Assembly: GCA_964019335.1 (NCBI GenBank)
Contig: OZ025714.1
Location: 124,001 to 188,000, forward strand
Direction of reading: 5' to 3'
Length of the DNA: 64,000 nucleotides
From: Diplonema japonicum
Taxonomy: Eukaryota; Euglenozoa; Diplonemea; Diplonemida; Diplonemidae
The notes beneath the pieces were generated by a model, which saw nothing but the letters and a program-made list of their open reading frames with translations, had not been told where the DNA came from and ran no database searches. The number at the start of each line of letters is the position of its first letter. Position 1 is the first letter of the stretch. Shown here one piece after another: positions 1 to 11,414 of the stretch. The position numbers and the translations under genes were made by a program.

Positions 1-824
1 AAGAAAAAAAAGAAGAAAAGTAACAAATAAATATAATATGGTGTAATAATTCCCCCAAAAAAAAAAGAAAGGTTTTTTTTTTTTTTTTTTTTCCAAATTT
101 TTCTTTTCCTTTTCCATTTTTTTTCTTTTGGGAAATTATTTCACATTTTTTTTTTTCTTTTTTCTTTTTCTATTGTGAATTGTAAAAAAAAAAAAAAAAA
201 AAAGGCAAAAGAAAAAGAAAAAAGAAAACTGGATAAGGGCGGCTTGCGTTTCAGAATTTCCTGAAGCTTCACCCCATCAAAAAAAAACCCCCCCCAAAAG
301 GAACGCACCTTACACAAAGACGCCTTTTCCGGTTTTTCTTTTTTTTTTTTTGTTCACAACCAAAACTCCTTGGATCTGTCGTTCGTTTCTCCCTATAGAT
401 TATATCCAGTCATTTTTTTTAAAAGCGAGAATCTTTGTTTCTTTTTTTTTCTTCTTTTTCTTCTTAAAAATAATTCACAATATAAAAAAAAAATTAACTC
501 TGTATAGGGCTTATTGATGGGGAAAGAGGTGCTGGCAACGGCCACCAAATAAAAAGAAAAAAAAAAAGAAAAATATAAAAGGCTAACGCACACTCGTAAG
601 GTGAACAGTTTTGGAAGAAAGAAGAGGAGATAAAAAAAAAAGAAAAGGAAGGAAACAAGAACCGGCGCACAAAATTTATTATTGGAAACAGAAAATAGTG
701 GACGAGTAAAGAAACAGGTTGTGTGTGGTGGTGGTGGTGGTGGGGGGGGGGAATCCTAAAAAAAAAAAAAAATCACCCATCTCTTTGTTTATTTTCTTCT
801 CTTTTCTTCACGCAAATGAGGAAA

Positions 825-858
<34 letters not shown>

Positions 859-1035
859 CTTTTAAACAAAGCCAAGGACTCGTTCTTTAAGAGGCACGTG
901 AGAGACAATAGTGAGGGGGGAGGGCGCCGAACATCCACAGCAAAGTGGACTGGAAGAAAGCTCAATACCTTCTTCCAATAGCCTATCCCCACCCTCGCTA
1001 AAACTTTTAAAAGGAATGAATAAGAAACCTCTTTC
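1..1035. other. low-complexity intergenic DNA
   Basis: The stretch is dominated by A and T homopolymers and by A-rich/G-rich purine tracts, with a GTG microsatellite near 722-741. I see no coding signal on either strand; the short open frames here consist of homopolymer translation. Positions just below 1036 are probably the 3' untranslated region of the RING gene on the minus strand. Confidence 0.6.
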
Positions 1036-3084
1036 CTATTCCACAAGGGGTACATCATGCGCGTTCTCTATGAGTTCAATGTCAGCTTCTTGCTCTTCTT
1101 CCTCAATATCTTCTTCAAGTTGTTGAGGGGGCTTCTCACATTCTTCTTCTTCTTCTCCAGTCGAGGTATCCGCTTCCCCCTCAGCCTCGGTGTTACTCCT
1201 TTCCCCTGGCTGTATCAGCTGAAGCTCTTCACCGTCCGCACTCCCTGTAGGAGTAGGTGGGTGACGTGGGACCTCAGGGCTACTACTGTTTTGCTCCACA
1301 GGGACAACGACGACAGAGACACCAGTTCTGTTTTTTTTTTTTTTTTTTCTTTTTTTTTTTTTTTTCTCCTGAAAATACCTTTGATGTTCACCATCCTCAC
1401 CGTCGCTATCGTCATCCAGTAAAATCCTTCGGCGACACACGGGGCACTCCGGGTAGCGTCGTTGCACCTTGCCGATCTAACAAAAAAGAAAAAAGATATG
1501 GACAAAAAAAAAAAAAGAAAAAAAAAATACCTGGTACATAATATACTCTTTCATACAGGTATAGTGCAGTCTGTGCCCGCATTCGAACTGAGCACATCTT
1601 GCCTCTGTCAGATCGTTCAAGCACACGGAGCACTGTGAGATGGTGTCCTCCGGGTTGAGGTCGATGAGCAGCTTCTCCAGCAACGCCTCATATTTAAACT
1701 TATGCTTTTCAATGAGCTCAGACTCCAGCGTGTTGGGGTCCGACGGTCTCGCCCTTGAGCGGGGGACCTGGCGGTACATCATGATGACTATGGAAATGAG
1801 AAGGAACGAGAACCCCGAGAAGACCCACCACAGTGGGGGTGCTATCCTATACGGCCACTTGACGCCGAGGGAGTCCGAACAACAGCCCTTCTCGTAAAGG
1901 CAAGAATCGTAAGGTGCGTCAGTGCACCCACTCGGGTCTGTGAACAGACAGCCAAGAGGAAGCGATAGCCATGTTGTCTTGCAAGACCTTTTACAGTCAT
2001 CAGTGGCACAAGCTATCTTATCAAGAGGTGCATCATTGAAACAGTAGCACAGAGAGGAAGCAGGGTCCCACACCACATGGATGAACGACAGTGGGGCGCT
2101 GGAAGCACCGCCTAGGGTTGCGGCTGCTGGTGGGGCCTCGCCCACTGATGTTTCGTTAAATCCCGGTAGAAGTTTGTTTCCTGCAAAGCAGGTTCTAGCA
2201 CACCCTGCCAACGTCGGCTCTTCTAAGATTTTGTAATTTGAATCCACTGTCTTCCTGGGGACCACGCTGTACTGCTCAGCTACGGTTGCAACATTCAACA
2301 CGCAGGCTTCCCTTTTGTATGAGGTCTCATACGAGCCCAAGGCCCTTCCGTACTTTGCGGTGCATTTCTCGTTCTGCCCGTCCCAGCGCCCTTGGGTTGG
2401 GCTCGGGACCCAACCACTTTTTCTATACTTGTTGTCCCACTCCTCAGGGAGGCCTGTGTCGTAGCAACAGCCATTCCCGTACAAACAAGAATCTCTCGGG
2501 GCTCTAGTACACTTTGTGGGGTCTGTGAACAGACAGCCAAGAGGAAGCGAGAGCCACGTGGATCCACACGACACCATGCAGTCATCAGTGGCACAAGATA
2601 TCTTATCAAGAGGTGCGTCATCGAAACAGTAGCACAGAGAGGAAGCATGGTCCCACACCACATGGATGAACGACAGTGGGGTTCTGGAAGCACCACCTAG
2701 GGTTGCGGCTGCTGGTGGGGCCTCGCCCACTGATGTTTCGTTAAATCCCGGTAGAAGTTTGTTTCCTGCATAGCAGGTTCTAGCACACCCTGCCAACGTC
2801 GGCTCTGCTTCTATCTTGAAATTAGAGTCCACTGTCTTCCTGGGGACCACGCTGTACTGCTCAGCTACGGTTGCAACATTCAACACGCAGCCTTCCCCCT
2901 TGTATGAGGTCCCATACGAGCCCAATGCCCTTCCGTACCGAGCACTGCAAGTTTTGTTCTGCCCCTCCCAGTGCCCTTCCGTTGGGCTTGGGACCCAACC
3001 GCTTTTTCTATACTTGTTGTCCCACTCCTCAGATGCCACACATACCAAGAGTGCGACCACCACCCACAGACGTGGGTGGGCCAT
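1036..3084 (-). CDS. transmembrane RING-H2 protein with two tandem ectodomain repeats (3 exons)
   Basis: The spliced product is 647 residues (exons 3084-1531, 1476-1379, 1327-1036). It begins with a signal peptide (MAHPRLWVVVALL...), followed by two ~195-residue cysteine-rich repeats that both open with EEWDNKYRKSGWVPSPT and contain a GC-A-RTC ... LCYCF pattern that recalls WSC domains. A membrane segment lies near residues 418-437. A RING-H2 finger (C485-x2-C ... C-x-H-x2-H-x2-C ... CPVC near 529) is split by the first intron, so only the spliced form has all zinc ligands. The tail is strongly acidic. Known family logic makes it a membrane-bound E3 ubiquitin ligase with an extracellular sensing part; the ligand is unknown. 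The start was chosen because the upstream in-frame sequence is proline- and homopolymer-rich and the signal peptide begins here. Confidence 0.85.
1328..1378 (-). other. 51 bp intron in the RING-H2 gene
   Basis: GTATTTTC ... ACAG with a long A run. Its length is a multiple of three with no stop, so unspliced it would read as a lysine run; splicing changes AG|A to an arginine codon. Confidence 0.65.
1477..1530 (-). other. 54 bp intron in the RING-H2 gene
   Basis: Phase 0, GTATTT at the 5' end and GTTAG at the 3' end, mostly T on the coding strand. It carries an in-frame stop, and removing it joins the CxxC...CGHRLH half of the RING to the CPVC half. Confidence 0.85.
1852..3021 (-). repeat. 585 bp tandem duplication inside the RING-H2 gene
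   Basis: The two ectodomain repeats have a 585 bp (195-codon) period and contain long blocks of near-identical DNA, for example the stretches around 2105-2200 and 2690-2785. Other parts have diverged, which suggests a recent duplication or ongoing gene conversion. Confidence 0.8.
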
Positions 3085-5188
3085 CGTTTCCCTGTTTTCT
3101 GTTTTTTTTTTTTCTTCCAGCCAGGGGCAAGGTGGGGGGAGGCTCACAGAATATTTTGATGGGGGGGGGGAAGGGGAAAAGGGGAACAAAAAAAAGTGGA
3201 GAAAAAAAAGTGGGGGGGGAGAGCGGAGGGAAAAAAAGAAAAAAAAAAGTAGGGAAAGGAAGAGGAAGGGGCGAAAAAAAAAAAAGAGAAAAAAGAGGGG
3301 GGAAAAAAAACCGAGGAAAGATGGAACAGAAAAAAAAAAAAAAAAGTGATACTTCTTCTCGTCAGTTCAGTGCAAACCTCCTTTTCTTTCCGTTGTGTTT
3401 TTTTTTTTTTTTTTTTATTTATTATTTATATCATCACTAATTTCGCCTGTGACAGTTCATATAAATAAACAACGCTTTTACTTTTTTTTTCAAACCAAGA
3501 AAAGGAGGTAGCATGAAACATGGGACAAAAGGGAAAAGGGAGGCCGAGGAGCTAATAAATGCTCATTTCTTCTTCTTGCGAAAACGGGGTAAAGAGAATG
3601 AGTACACACACACAGGGCTACCGCAATAGGGGGGGGGGGGGGGGGGATATGACCGCCCAGGGAGCACACCTTAAGATGGAGAAAAAGTACGGGGTGAATA
3701 GATAAATTCCTTTTTGCTTCTTTTTTTCTTCTTATTCTCCACCCTGTCTGAAAAATGAGTTATGAAAATACCCAAAAGTTGAGCCCCCCCCCCCTTTTTT
3801 TCTTTCCCCGCCAAAAAACTCTCCTACTGCAAACCAGAGTCAGGTGGTGCGTGCAAGGAAACATGGAAGGGGGGAAATCGCCATTCTTTTAAAAAAAATC
3901 TTTTTTGCTTCAAAAAAAAAAAATAGGGAAGAAGGCGTTGTCGAAGCAGCTGGAGGAAGAAAAAAAAAGAAAGAGAGTGAATCAGTTAGTTTAAAAAAAA
4001 AATGAAAATGAGAAAGAAAAATAAAAGAGGGGAGGAGGGTAGAAGTTTTAACGAAGAGAAGGAGGTACATTCTTCTTGTTCTTTCCTTTTTTTTTGAAAA
4101 AAAAAAAAAAGAAAGAGCGGAAAGTGTTTGCACCGTACCCACTGGGAAAAAAAAAAAAAAAAAAAAGAATAGACAGCAAAGCTATAGCTCCAACTGCCGA
4201 CCGGTGTTTTCACCCTAGCTGTACTTTTTCTGCGCTTCCTACGCTACCTACCTTTTTTTTCCTTTTAAAACTTCCTATTCCTCATCTTTTCTTAGTTTTT
4301 TCTTTTTCTTTATTCAAAGGTCAGGGTACAAAGGGGGGGGAATAAAAACCACAAAAAAAAAGGAAAGAAAAAGAAAACTCCTGGGGCGAAACAAATAAAA
4401 ACGGGAAAGAAAAGGGGAGACTTTGGGCTGTCAATAATGTTTTGTTAGTAAACACCAAGGTACTACCTAGGCCTGAAGAATAAAAGAACTTTAAAAAAAA
4501 TTTTTCCTGCTTGATGAATGTTGCTCACTTTCTTAAGGGGCAAAAGAAGAGGAGAAAGGGGTGGGGGGGATAGCAAGAACTACCTGCAAACCACAAAAAA
4601 AAGTCTCGTGGCATAGGCGTCAACCCACCCCCCACCCCTGAAATAAAAAAAAAGAGATTTGAAGGAGAAAAAAAACGAGAATAAAAAAAAAAGTGAAATA
4701 AGAAAGGTAGCAAATAACAGAACAAAGTGGGCCCTATTATTTCCCCCTTCTCTTTTTTCTTTTCCTTAAAAAGAGAAAAAGAGAGAGGGGAAAAAAAAAG
4801 TGAAATTACTTTTTTTTTCCCTCCTCCTCTCCCCTTTTATTTTTTTACCTTCTTCATCGTGTTCCGTTCTCTTTATTTTTTTTCAACTTTTTTTCCCCCC
4901 GCATTTTCCCCCCCCGAAAACCTTCATTTTTTTCTTTTTTTTTTTTTTTTTTTTTTGCCTCTCCATCTTTCCTCAAGTGAGTTAAAAAAAAAAAAAAAAA
5001 AACGAAAGCCACACGTTGCACCATTGGAATATAAAAAAAAAAAAATCTCCGGAAGAAAAAAAATGGTTGGGGGGGGGGGGGGGGGGGGGGACATGGGAGG
5101 GGGGCGGACGGTCGAAGGGGGAAAACGGGATTTCTTTTTTTTTTTTTCACTCGGAGAATTTTGGGATCAATAAAAAAAAAAAAAAAAA
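3085..5188. other. homopolymer-rich intergenic region
   Basis: Long A, T and purine tracts and oligo-G runs of 18 (3629-3646) and 22 (5069-5090) fill this stretch. No coding frame with normal codon use was seen on either strand. It separates the RING gene start from the transporter stop. Confidence 0.6.
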
Positions 5189-8100
5189 TCACCACTCTTT
5201 CGATGAACTTGTCTTCTGATTCTCTAATGCGTAAACATCGTTGATGGCAGTTGTTTCATCGGCATCTTCATTGGTGTTTTCATGCTCGAAGTGCCACTCG
5301 TCGTGCGGGCCTCCTTCAACAGACTTAGGCCACCAGAATTTGCCCTTAAGGAGGAAACCGCAAGCCGGAACCAAGATAGTGGACAAGAGGAAGGTGTCAA
5401 GAAGCACAGAGGTCACCAGAATGATAGAGAACTGGTTCAGCGACACAACGTGGGAGAACAGAAGCCCACCGAACGCCACCGACATGATGACACCCGCACC
5501 GCAGATGGTAGACCCTACACTGTACAGCCCCTTGAGGATTGCCGCCTCATTGTTATAGGTCTTCCTGTACTCAGCGATCCTGGTCAGCATGAAGATGTCG
5601 TAGTCAATCGCAAGAGCAACGGTAATGGAAATAGCCATGGGAGGCACAGACCACGAAACACCTTCGTCTTTGAAATCACCATCAAGGTAGCTGTAGAACC
5701 AGCTGAACGCAGTGGTCTGGAAGAAGTAGTATGCCATCCTTTTTTTTTTTTTTTTTTTTTTTGTGAAATATGTTTCATACCCGAAAGCCGACCCAGTACT
5801 GTACACAATCGTGAAGGCCATGATAGGCGGGATCGCTGCGGACTTGAAGATGATCGATACAATGACCACCACCACCGCCACAAGAACGGCAAGCATGATG
5901 TACATGTTGTCATCAACGATCTGTGTTGGGTATTATTCTCCCAAAAAAAAAAAAATAATAATAATGCGCACCTTTCCAAAGTCGTACGGGATGGTGTTCC
6001 CACCAGCAAGGTACACGTTGATGCCCAGCTTCTTGTAGTGGTTGGTCTTGTTCGACATCATGGGCATCATCTGGTCCATCCAGTTGGAGGCGTCCTTCCC
6101 GGTAGGCTCGAAGGGTGTCGAGATACGGATGTACGTGGCGGAGGTCACCATCTGCTTCGACCAAATGCTTGCCACAGAGAACAGACGCATGTTGCCCTTG
6201 TTAGGGTGCTGCTTCGACGCCTCCTCAGCGAACGCCAGCCCGAACGAGTAAGGAAGCTGGCTAGGAATGTCGATCATGCACTCGTCAGGACGAGGTGGTG
6301 CAATGGCGAAGCACCTTGTCATGTTGTACGGCTGACCGGTGAACAATGTTACGTTAGATTCAGCCTGGGGGCAGCTGGTACAGTCAAAAGGGTTCTTAAC
6401 AGAACAACACCTGAATGGAGGGGGAACATGGCTCACACCAAGATCATCCATAATCTCACCAGCGTGCCACCAAACAGGCATCGAGGTCACACCCGAGAGG
6501 TACAGGTAAGGGTACTCATTGTGATCGTGCGACCATGTCCCGATCTTGGTATCGTGTGCTGTGCTTGTGACAACGTCCTCGATCACGCTGAAACCCTCGG
6601 GGGTCTCGAAGAAACCCAGTGCCGCGTCCGATGAGAACTCAGGCTCCTCCACGAAGTACCCTTCAGATGTGATGTCTTGTTCCACCACAAGGTAGTACTG
6701 CTGGAATGCACCGGGGGGGAAGTTCTTCGCCATGGACCTCCATGTCCTCGCGGAGTTGGCGTTCCTCGGCACGAAGGAGAAGGGGTCAAGACTGGTCTCC
6801 AGCGCACCGAACCTCACGTACAGGAACGCGAACAGAACAGAGCCCACAGCCACAATGGGGATCGGGTAGCGTTGGATGAACTTCCCGATCTTGAACCACC
6901 TTGAACGGGACTGCGCGGCCTTTTCCTTCTCGAACTCAATCTGCGCCTCGTTCTGAACACCCTCGTTAAAGCCCTCGTCGTCATCCTTGCAGTACCTTTC
7001 CTTGATGCACTTCGGCATCTTTACAGGAACGGCGAAGAAAGTACCGAAGACAGCAAGAATGGCAGGAGTGAGCGTGATGTTCACAGCGACAACAAGCGCA
7101 ATGGTCAGCCCGCAGCAGATACCAGTCGAGATAAGCGCCTCGCACGGGATGATCGCCATCGAGAAGAAGGCAAGCGACACAAGCGAACCAGACCCAAGCA
7201 CGGTCTCCATGGCAGTGTGAGTGATCATAAGATGCAGGTTCTTGAAGAGCCCGTAGCCAAGGTCGTAGTTCTCCCTGAACCTCATGAGAAGGAACAGGTT
7301 GTAATCGATGTTCAGGGCAAGCGTGGCGGACATCATAAGCTGGGGTGTCGTGGACTGCACCTTCATCGCGAGAGCAACAGGGTACGCCGCAGAGAAACCA
7401 GCACCAATACAAATCCCGATGGTTATACCAGGCACAATCATAAGCCTCCACGACTGCAGGAAACAAGCAAGGATCGCAAAGGCAATGGGAATAACAATAG
7501 TGTCCGCCTTGGCTGCGTCCTTGATGGTACCAGTTCGCGCGTCGATTTGAAGGACCTTTTGCCCGGTGATGTCAGCAGCGAACTTGTTGTCGAACAGGTG
7601 GGAGAACTCAGAGATAGAGTCACGGAGGAAATCCACAAAGTGAACATAAGGCGACCCGTCACCAGTAGACCCAGGGTTCAGCAGAGTGATGATCATCACT
7701 GTGGACTTGGAGTTGTTTGACAAAGCCTGGTTGGCGAGACTGTTGTTCATTGCGGTGAGGCTGAAGTAGCTGGAGACGCCGGTTGTAGGGTTGATATCGA
7801 GCTGATCGGCGTTGGAAAGGTTGTTTTTGTAGATGGCTTCGCTCATGTTGCCCATGAAGTAAGCCATGTTGGAGTCGAGGGCAGTGTCGATAACTTCGTC
7901 CGCTGTTGACTCTACAACGAGCACGATAATGCTGGATGCTTCAGTCGCCGCCCAATGTTTGTTCATAGCGTCCTGTGCGTGTGCGCTCTGGTGGCCGGCA
8001 GGGGGGTCGAACTCCAATGACGTCTCGCCCTGCAGCTTCGGCGCCATCACCGCAAACATCGGGCACAAGCATAACCAGAAACAGATAATCCCAATCGCCA

Positions 8101-8227
8101 CCTTCCTCCAAAACGGGGGGATCGTCCCCTTTTTGCTCACAGGCCCTCCGAAAAATTCGAAATCGCTGCACCCCGGGATTTTCTGCCAGGGTTTCTCCCC
8201 CTGACCGATTTCCTCGTATCCTGGCAT
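5189..8227 (-). CDS. MMPL/RND-superfamily membrane transporter (3 exons)
   Basis: The spliced product is 981 residues (exons 8227-5972, 5920-5781, 5738-5189). Its architecture is the duplicated RND layout: TM1 near residues 43-63, a large extracytoplasmic loop, a membrane block at about 241-400, then a second single TM, second loop and second membrane block. Each block has the diagnostic acidic helix: IDYNLFLLMRFRE at about 307 and IDYDIFMLTRIAEYR in the second half. These motifs are typical of MMPL-type RND proteins related to bacterial lipid exporters and to eukaryotic Patched/Dispatched proteins. The cargo cannot be read from sequence; sterol or lipid export is a reasonable inference. The C-terminal tail is short and hydrophilic. 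Both introns fall in the second half. Confidence 0.85.
5739..5780 (-). other. 42 bp intron in the transporter gene
   Basis: GTATGAAAC followed by a long A run ending in AAAG. It is a multiple of three without stops; unspliced it would put a lysine run inside a membrane segment, whereas splicing gives SAFGMAYYFF. Confidence 0.75.
5921..5971 (-). other. 51 bp intron in the transporter gene
   Basis: GTGCGC ... ACACAG, phase 0, with an internal T run and an in-frame stop. Splicing joins the DFGK end of exon 1 to IVDDNMY and restores the membrane block. Confidence 0.85.
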
Positions 8228-9839
8228 TTTTTTTTTCTCTTTTTTCTTTTTTTTTTATACCCCCTTTCCTACCTTTTTTTTTTCTTTTTTTCTTTCTTGA
8301 AGGAAAACAAAAAAAAAGGGAAGGGGGGAAGCGCTGGGACAGGGAGATAAAAGAAAAAGAAGAAGAAAAAAAAAAGACACTTCGAAGTGGTAGTGGGGGG
8401 ATGGGGATCTTTTTTTTTTTTAAAAAGAGGGGGAGAGAAATCTGGGAATGGAAAACAAAAAAGGGAGGGGGTAAAAAAAAAACGGGGGGGATTGGTATAA
8501 AAAAATCGTTTTCTTTTGTTGCAAGTAGAAAGATTGTGTGGATTTTGGAAAATGCTCTTTTTTTTTTTTATTTCTTTCTTTTTTTTTTTCGCCCTCCCCC
8601 TTTTTTTTTGTCTATTCTCGAACTGGGACGAAAAAAAAAAAAAAAAAACGATTTTTGTTAAAATGAAACCTTTTTTTATTTCTTTTCGGAAAGGAGTGTA
8701 AAAAAACAAAACAAAAAGTTTCATTATGATGGGAGGGGGGGGAGGAGTGCTAGCAAAGCTAGACGACCCACCAAGAAAAGAACAGAAAAAAAAAAAAAAG
8801 AAACCCCTTTCCACACATACCTCCCCGTGTGTTAATATAGAACGTAAAATTTGGCAAAAAAAAAAATCTTGGAGCAGGAAAAAAAAAAGGGGGAAGGAGG
8901 GGGTCAAAGACTGGCAAAGCTCGAAGTCCCAGAATTTCGAGGGCAAAAAAAGGGAAAAAGGTACACTTTTTGAAACTTTTTTTTTGGGGGGAGGGTGCCA
9001 CCTAAAGGGGACTTCCTTCAGTGCCAATCTAGTCACTCATAACAAAGGAAGAAAGAAACGTAAAAAAAAAAGGGGGGTGAAAAGAGACGAGGAATTCTTA
9101 CTTCGAGGCAAGTGCTTCTTTTTTTTTACAGTGTATCCAATAGGGCTTTAAAAGCGGTTTCAAAAAATTATGCTGAGGTGGCATTGAGTGTAAGCGGTTT
9201 CCCCCAAGTTGTAGGGCGAACCAGTTTAGTTAAAGAAAACTCTAGCCAAAAAGAACCCTTTTAGAATCTTACACCGATTGCCTGGGGGTCTTTTTCCTCC
9301 CAAAATGAAAAAAAAAAAAATAAATAAAATTGTCAAAAGAAAGACCTGGAACCCAACCCCCCCCCTCCTCCCTGAACGTAAACAGAAAACAAAAAAAAAA
9401 ACTTTTTAATAATATCACAGCCAGGTTTACCTCCGGTGTTGAAAAAATGAGATCGAGAAAAAAAAAATAGAATACCGTAACACGTAAACCAAGAGAGAAG
9501 AGGAAAAAAAAAAAAAAAAAGACAAAAAAAAAGAAAACGACAGTTGAACGTACTGGTTATAACCCAAACCACGTTTTATCCCTTCCCCTATGTGCCAAAA
9601 GATTAAAAGGAAAGGGAAGGAATAATAATAAAAAAGACGGGAATGGGGGGAAAATAAAAAGGTTCAAAATACAAAAAGTGTAAAAAAAAAAAAACCCCAA
9701 CCCCCCCCATCTTTGAAAACAAAAATTGGAGCCTTTTATTGTACCTTAAAAAAATTATTATAATTCAAAAAAAAGGAGGGGGGGAAAAAATTCACACTCA
9801 CACTTTTTTTTTTCTTTTCTTTTTTTTTTTTTTTTTTTT
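8228..9839. other. low-complexity intergenic region
   Basis: Homopolymer and purine-tract DNA with one less biased island at about 9120-9300. I find no supported gene, RNA or repeat-family copy here. Confidence 0.55.
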
Positions 9840-11414
9840 TTACTGTTTCTTGCGAAGTCCAAGCATGCCCTGCAAAGGCTGGGATTGCAAACGGGGTTCA
9901 GGGGAGGTAGGCAGGGTGGTCCAGTCAAGGATGGTACCGGACTGCGCTGAGAGAAGGCCGCCCTGCGGCAGGGATGTTACCTGCGTCTTGACCACAAACT
10001 CGGCTTTTTCGTTGCACAAGTTGTGGATCTGGACCTCGTAGCCAATAAGGTCTGTGAACGTATCACTGAAGAAGGAGTAAAGCTTCCTGAGATCACCCCC
10101 AGAACCAAGAGCATCTGTGAAGCAAGCAGACTTGAAACCCTTCAGCTTATCCTCGTCGCTGACCAGTCTAGAGACGTACCTCATGGCATCGTTGGGGTGC
10201 TTCTTGTCAACAGGGAGGTCGTTCGGGATCACAGTCTCGTCCAGTGCCTTCACCTCCGCCTTGTGGTCCACACATGTGAGGTACATGAAAGGCTCGCCCG
10301 CCCAGTTCCATTTCCCGTACTGCACGTGCAAGGTTTTTGGTGCCTTGAGCACTCTCAGTACGCTGCTGAGGTCCTGGTGGAACGCGTTCAACTCGCCAGC
10401 CTGAAGCCCGCTGAACGAGGTGGCTGTAGTGCAGTTAGCAGGCTTGATCACAAACTGCATTGCTGCGCGGCTGGGGTCTTTCGGCCTTGGTGCACGCTGC
10501 TCAAATGCCAGGTTGTTGAGCGCCCTCCCCGTCAGCCTCTTCAACGCGTTCATGAGCCTCACATCCCCTGAACCCGAAACCGAACCCGTAGGCTCCGCCA
10601 GAACAGACGCACCAGGCCTCAGCTCATCGAAGTTCACGCTCCTCCCACCTGCAATCTTGATGATAGGTGCTGTGGATGCCGCGGGTGGCGGTGTAGGGGT
10701 TGCCTGTTGCTTCTGCGGTGCCTGCTGCTGCTGGTTCTGAACAAGCGCTTGCAGTTGTTGTTGTTGCTGCTGCTGCTGCATCTGGAGGAGTTGCATCTGC
10801 ATCGTCTTTCGCTGCTGGAGCTCCTTCAGGGCACGCAGGGCCTCAGGCGACGTGGGCAGAGTGGCCTGCTTCTGGTGCTGAAGGTGTTGGTGCAACTGGT
10901 TTTGTTGTTGGAGCTGCTGGGTGAGCTTTTGTATCTCAACCTGCTGCTGTTGGTGGCGGTGGTACACCTGGGCTGCTTGGGATGCCTGTGCCTGTTTGAC
11001 GAGAGCCTCGACGGCGTTGGGCTGATGCTGTTGCTGTTGCTGTTGTTGCTGTCGCTGCAGCTGGGTCACCTGGGCAAGCATCTGCTGCTGCTTCTGCGAG
11101 GCCAAGTACTGTTGCGCGAGGTACAGATTCATGCCCGGGGCGTTGGAGGTAGGGGGGTACACACTGCTGTTCGGGATTTGCCGGTTCATAGATATGCCCG
11201 GGTCGGCACTAATGTGGGGCCTGCCACCACCACCTTTGTGCTTGTTGGTCACCTTCCTCTGCTGTTCCCCCGAGGGCTGGAACGCTGGCGCATCAATGTT
11301 TAGTCTAAAATCCTCGTCCTTCTTCGTCTCCTCTTTTTTCTCTTCCTTTTTCACCTCTTCTTTCTCTCCCTGTTCCTTCACCTCCTTCTCCGGTTCTTTT
11401 TTCTCGTCAGCCAT
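9840..11414 (-). CDS. PAM2-motif, glutamine-rich protein (likely poly(A)-binding-protein partner)
   Basis: This is a 524-residue, single-exon protein. The first 36 residues are almost purely Lys/Glu/Asp. Residues 38-47 read LNIDAPAFQP, an excellent match to the PAM2 motif (LNxxAxxFxP), which binds the MLLE domain of cytoplasmic poly(A)-binding protein. Residues about 85-250 are glutamine-rich with several pure Q runs, the kind of segment found in RNA-granule proteins. The remaining ~270 residues are a folded-looking region (containing FDELRPGAS and WNWAGEPFMYLTCVDHK) that I cannot assign. The PAM2 site is family knowledge; a role in mRNA turnover or translation is inferred. The stop is directly followed by a long A run. 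Confidence 0.8.
   Translation of the reverse strand: MADEKKEPEKEVKEQGEKEEVKKEEKKEETKKDEDFRLNIDAPAFQPSGEQQRKVTNKHKGGGGRPHISADPGISMNRQIPNSSVYPPTSNAPGMNLYLAQQYLASQKQQQMLAQVTQLQRQQQQQQQQHQPNAVEALVKQAQASQAAQVYHRHQQQQVEIQKLTQQLQQQNQLHQHLQHQKQATLPTSPEALRALKELQQRKTMQMQLLQMQQQQQQQQLQALVQNQQQQAPQKQQATPTPPPAASTAPIIKIAGGRSVNFDELRPGASVLAEPTGSVSGSGDVRLMNALKRLTGRALNNLAFEQRAPRPKDPSRAAMQFVIKPANCTTATSFSGLQAGELNAFHQDLSSVLRVLKAPKTLHVQYGKWNWAGEPFMYLTCVDHKAEVKALDETVIPNDLPVDKKHPNDAMRYVSRLVSDEDKLKGFKSACFTDALGSGGDLRKLYSFFSDTFTDLIGYEVQIHNLCNEKAEFVVKTQVTSLPQGGLLSAQSGTILDWTTLPTSPEPRLQSQPLQGMLGLRKKQ

Noticed and set aside
393-593. Short open frames in the first kilobase and in all homopolymer spacers
   Set aside because: They translate to poly-Phe, poly-Lys or poly-Gly with no domain, and similar frames appear on both strands at the same places.
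789-1058. 89-codon minus-strand frame below the RING gene
   Set aside because: It overlaps the end of the RING gene in another frame and ends in a homopolymer lysine run; likely 3' UTR.
2281-2350. GTATGAG donor-like sites in both ectodomain repeats of the RING gene
   Set aside because: The sequence is conserved as protein between the two repeats and lacks a suitable acceptor at intron-like distance.
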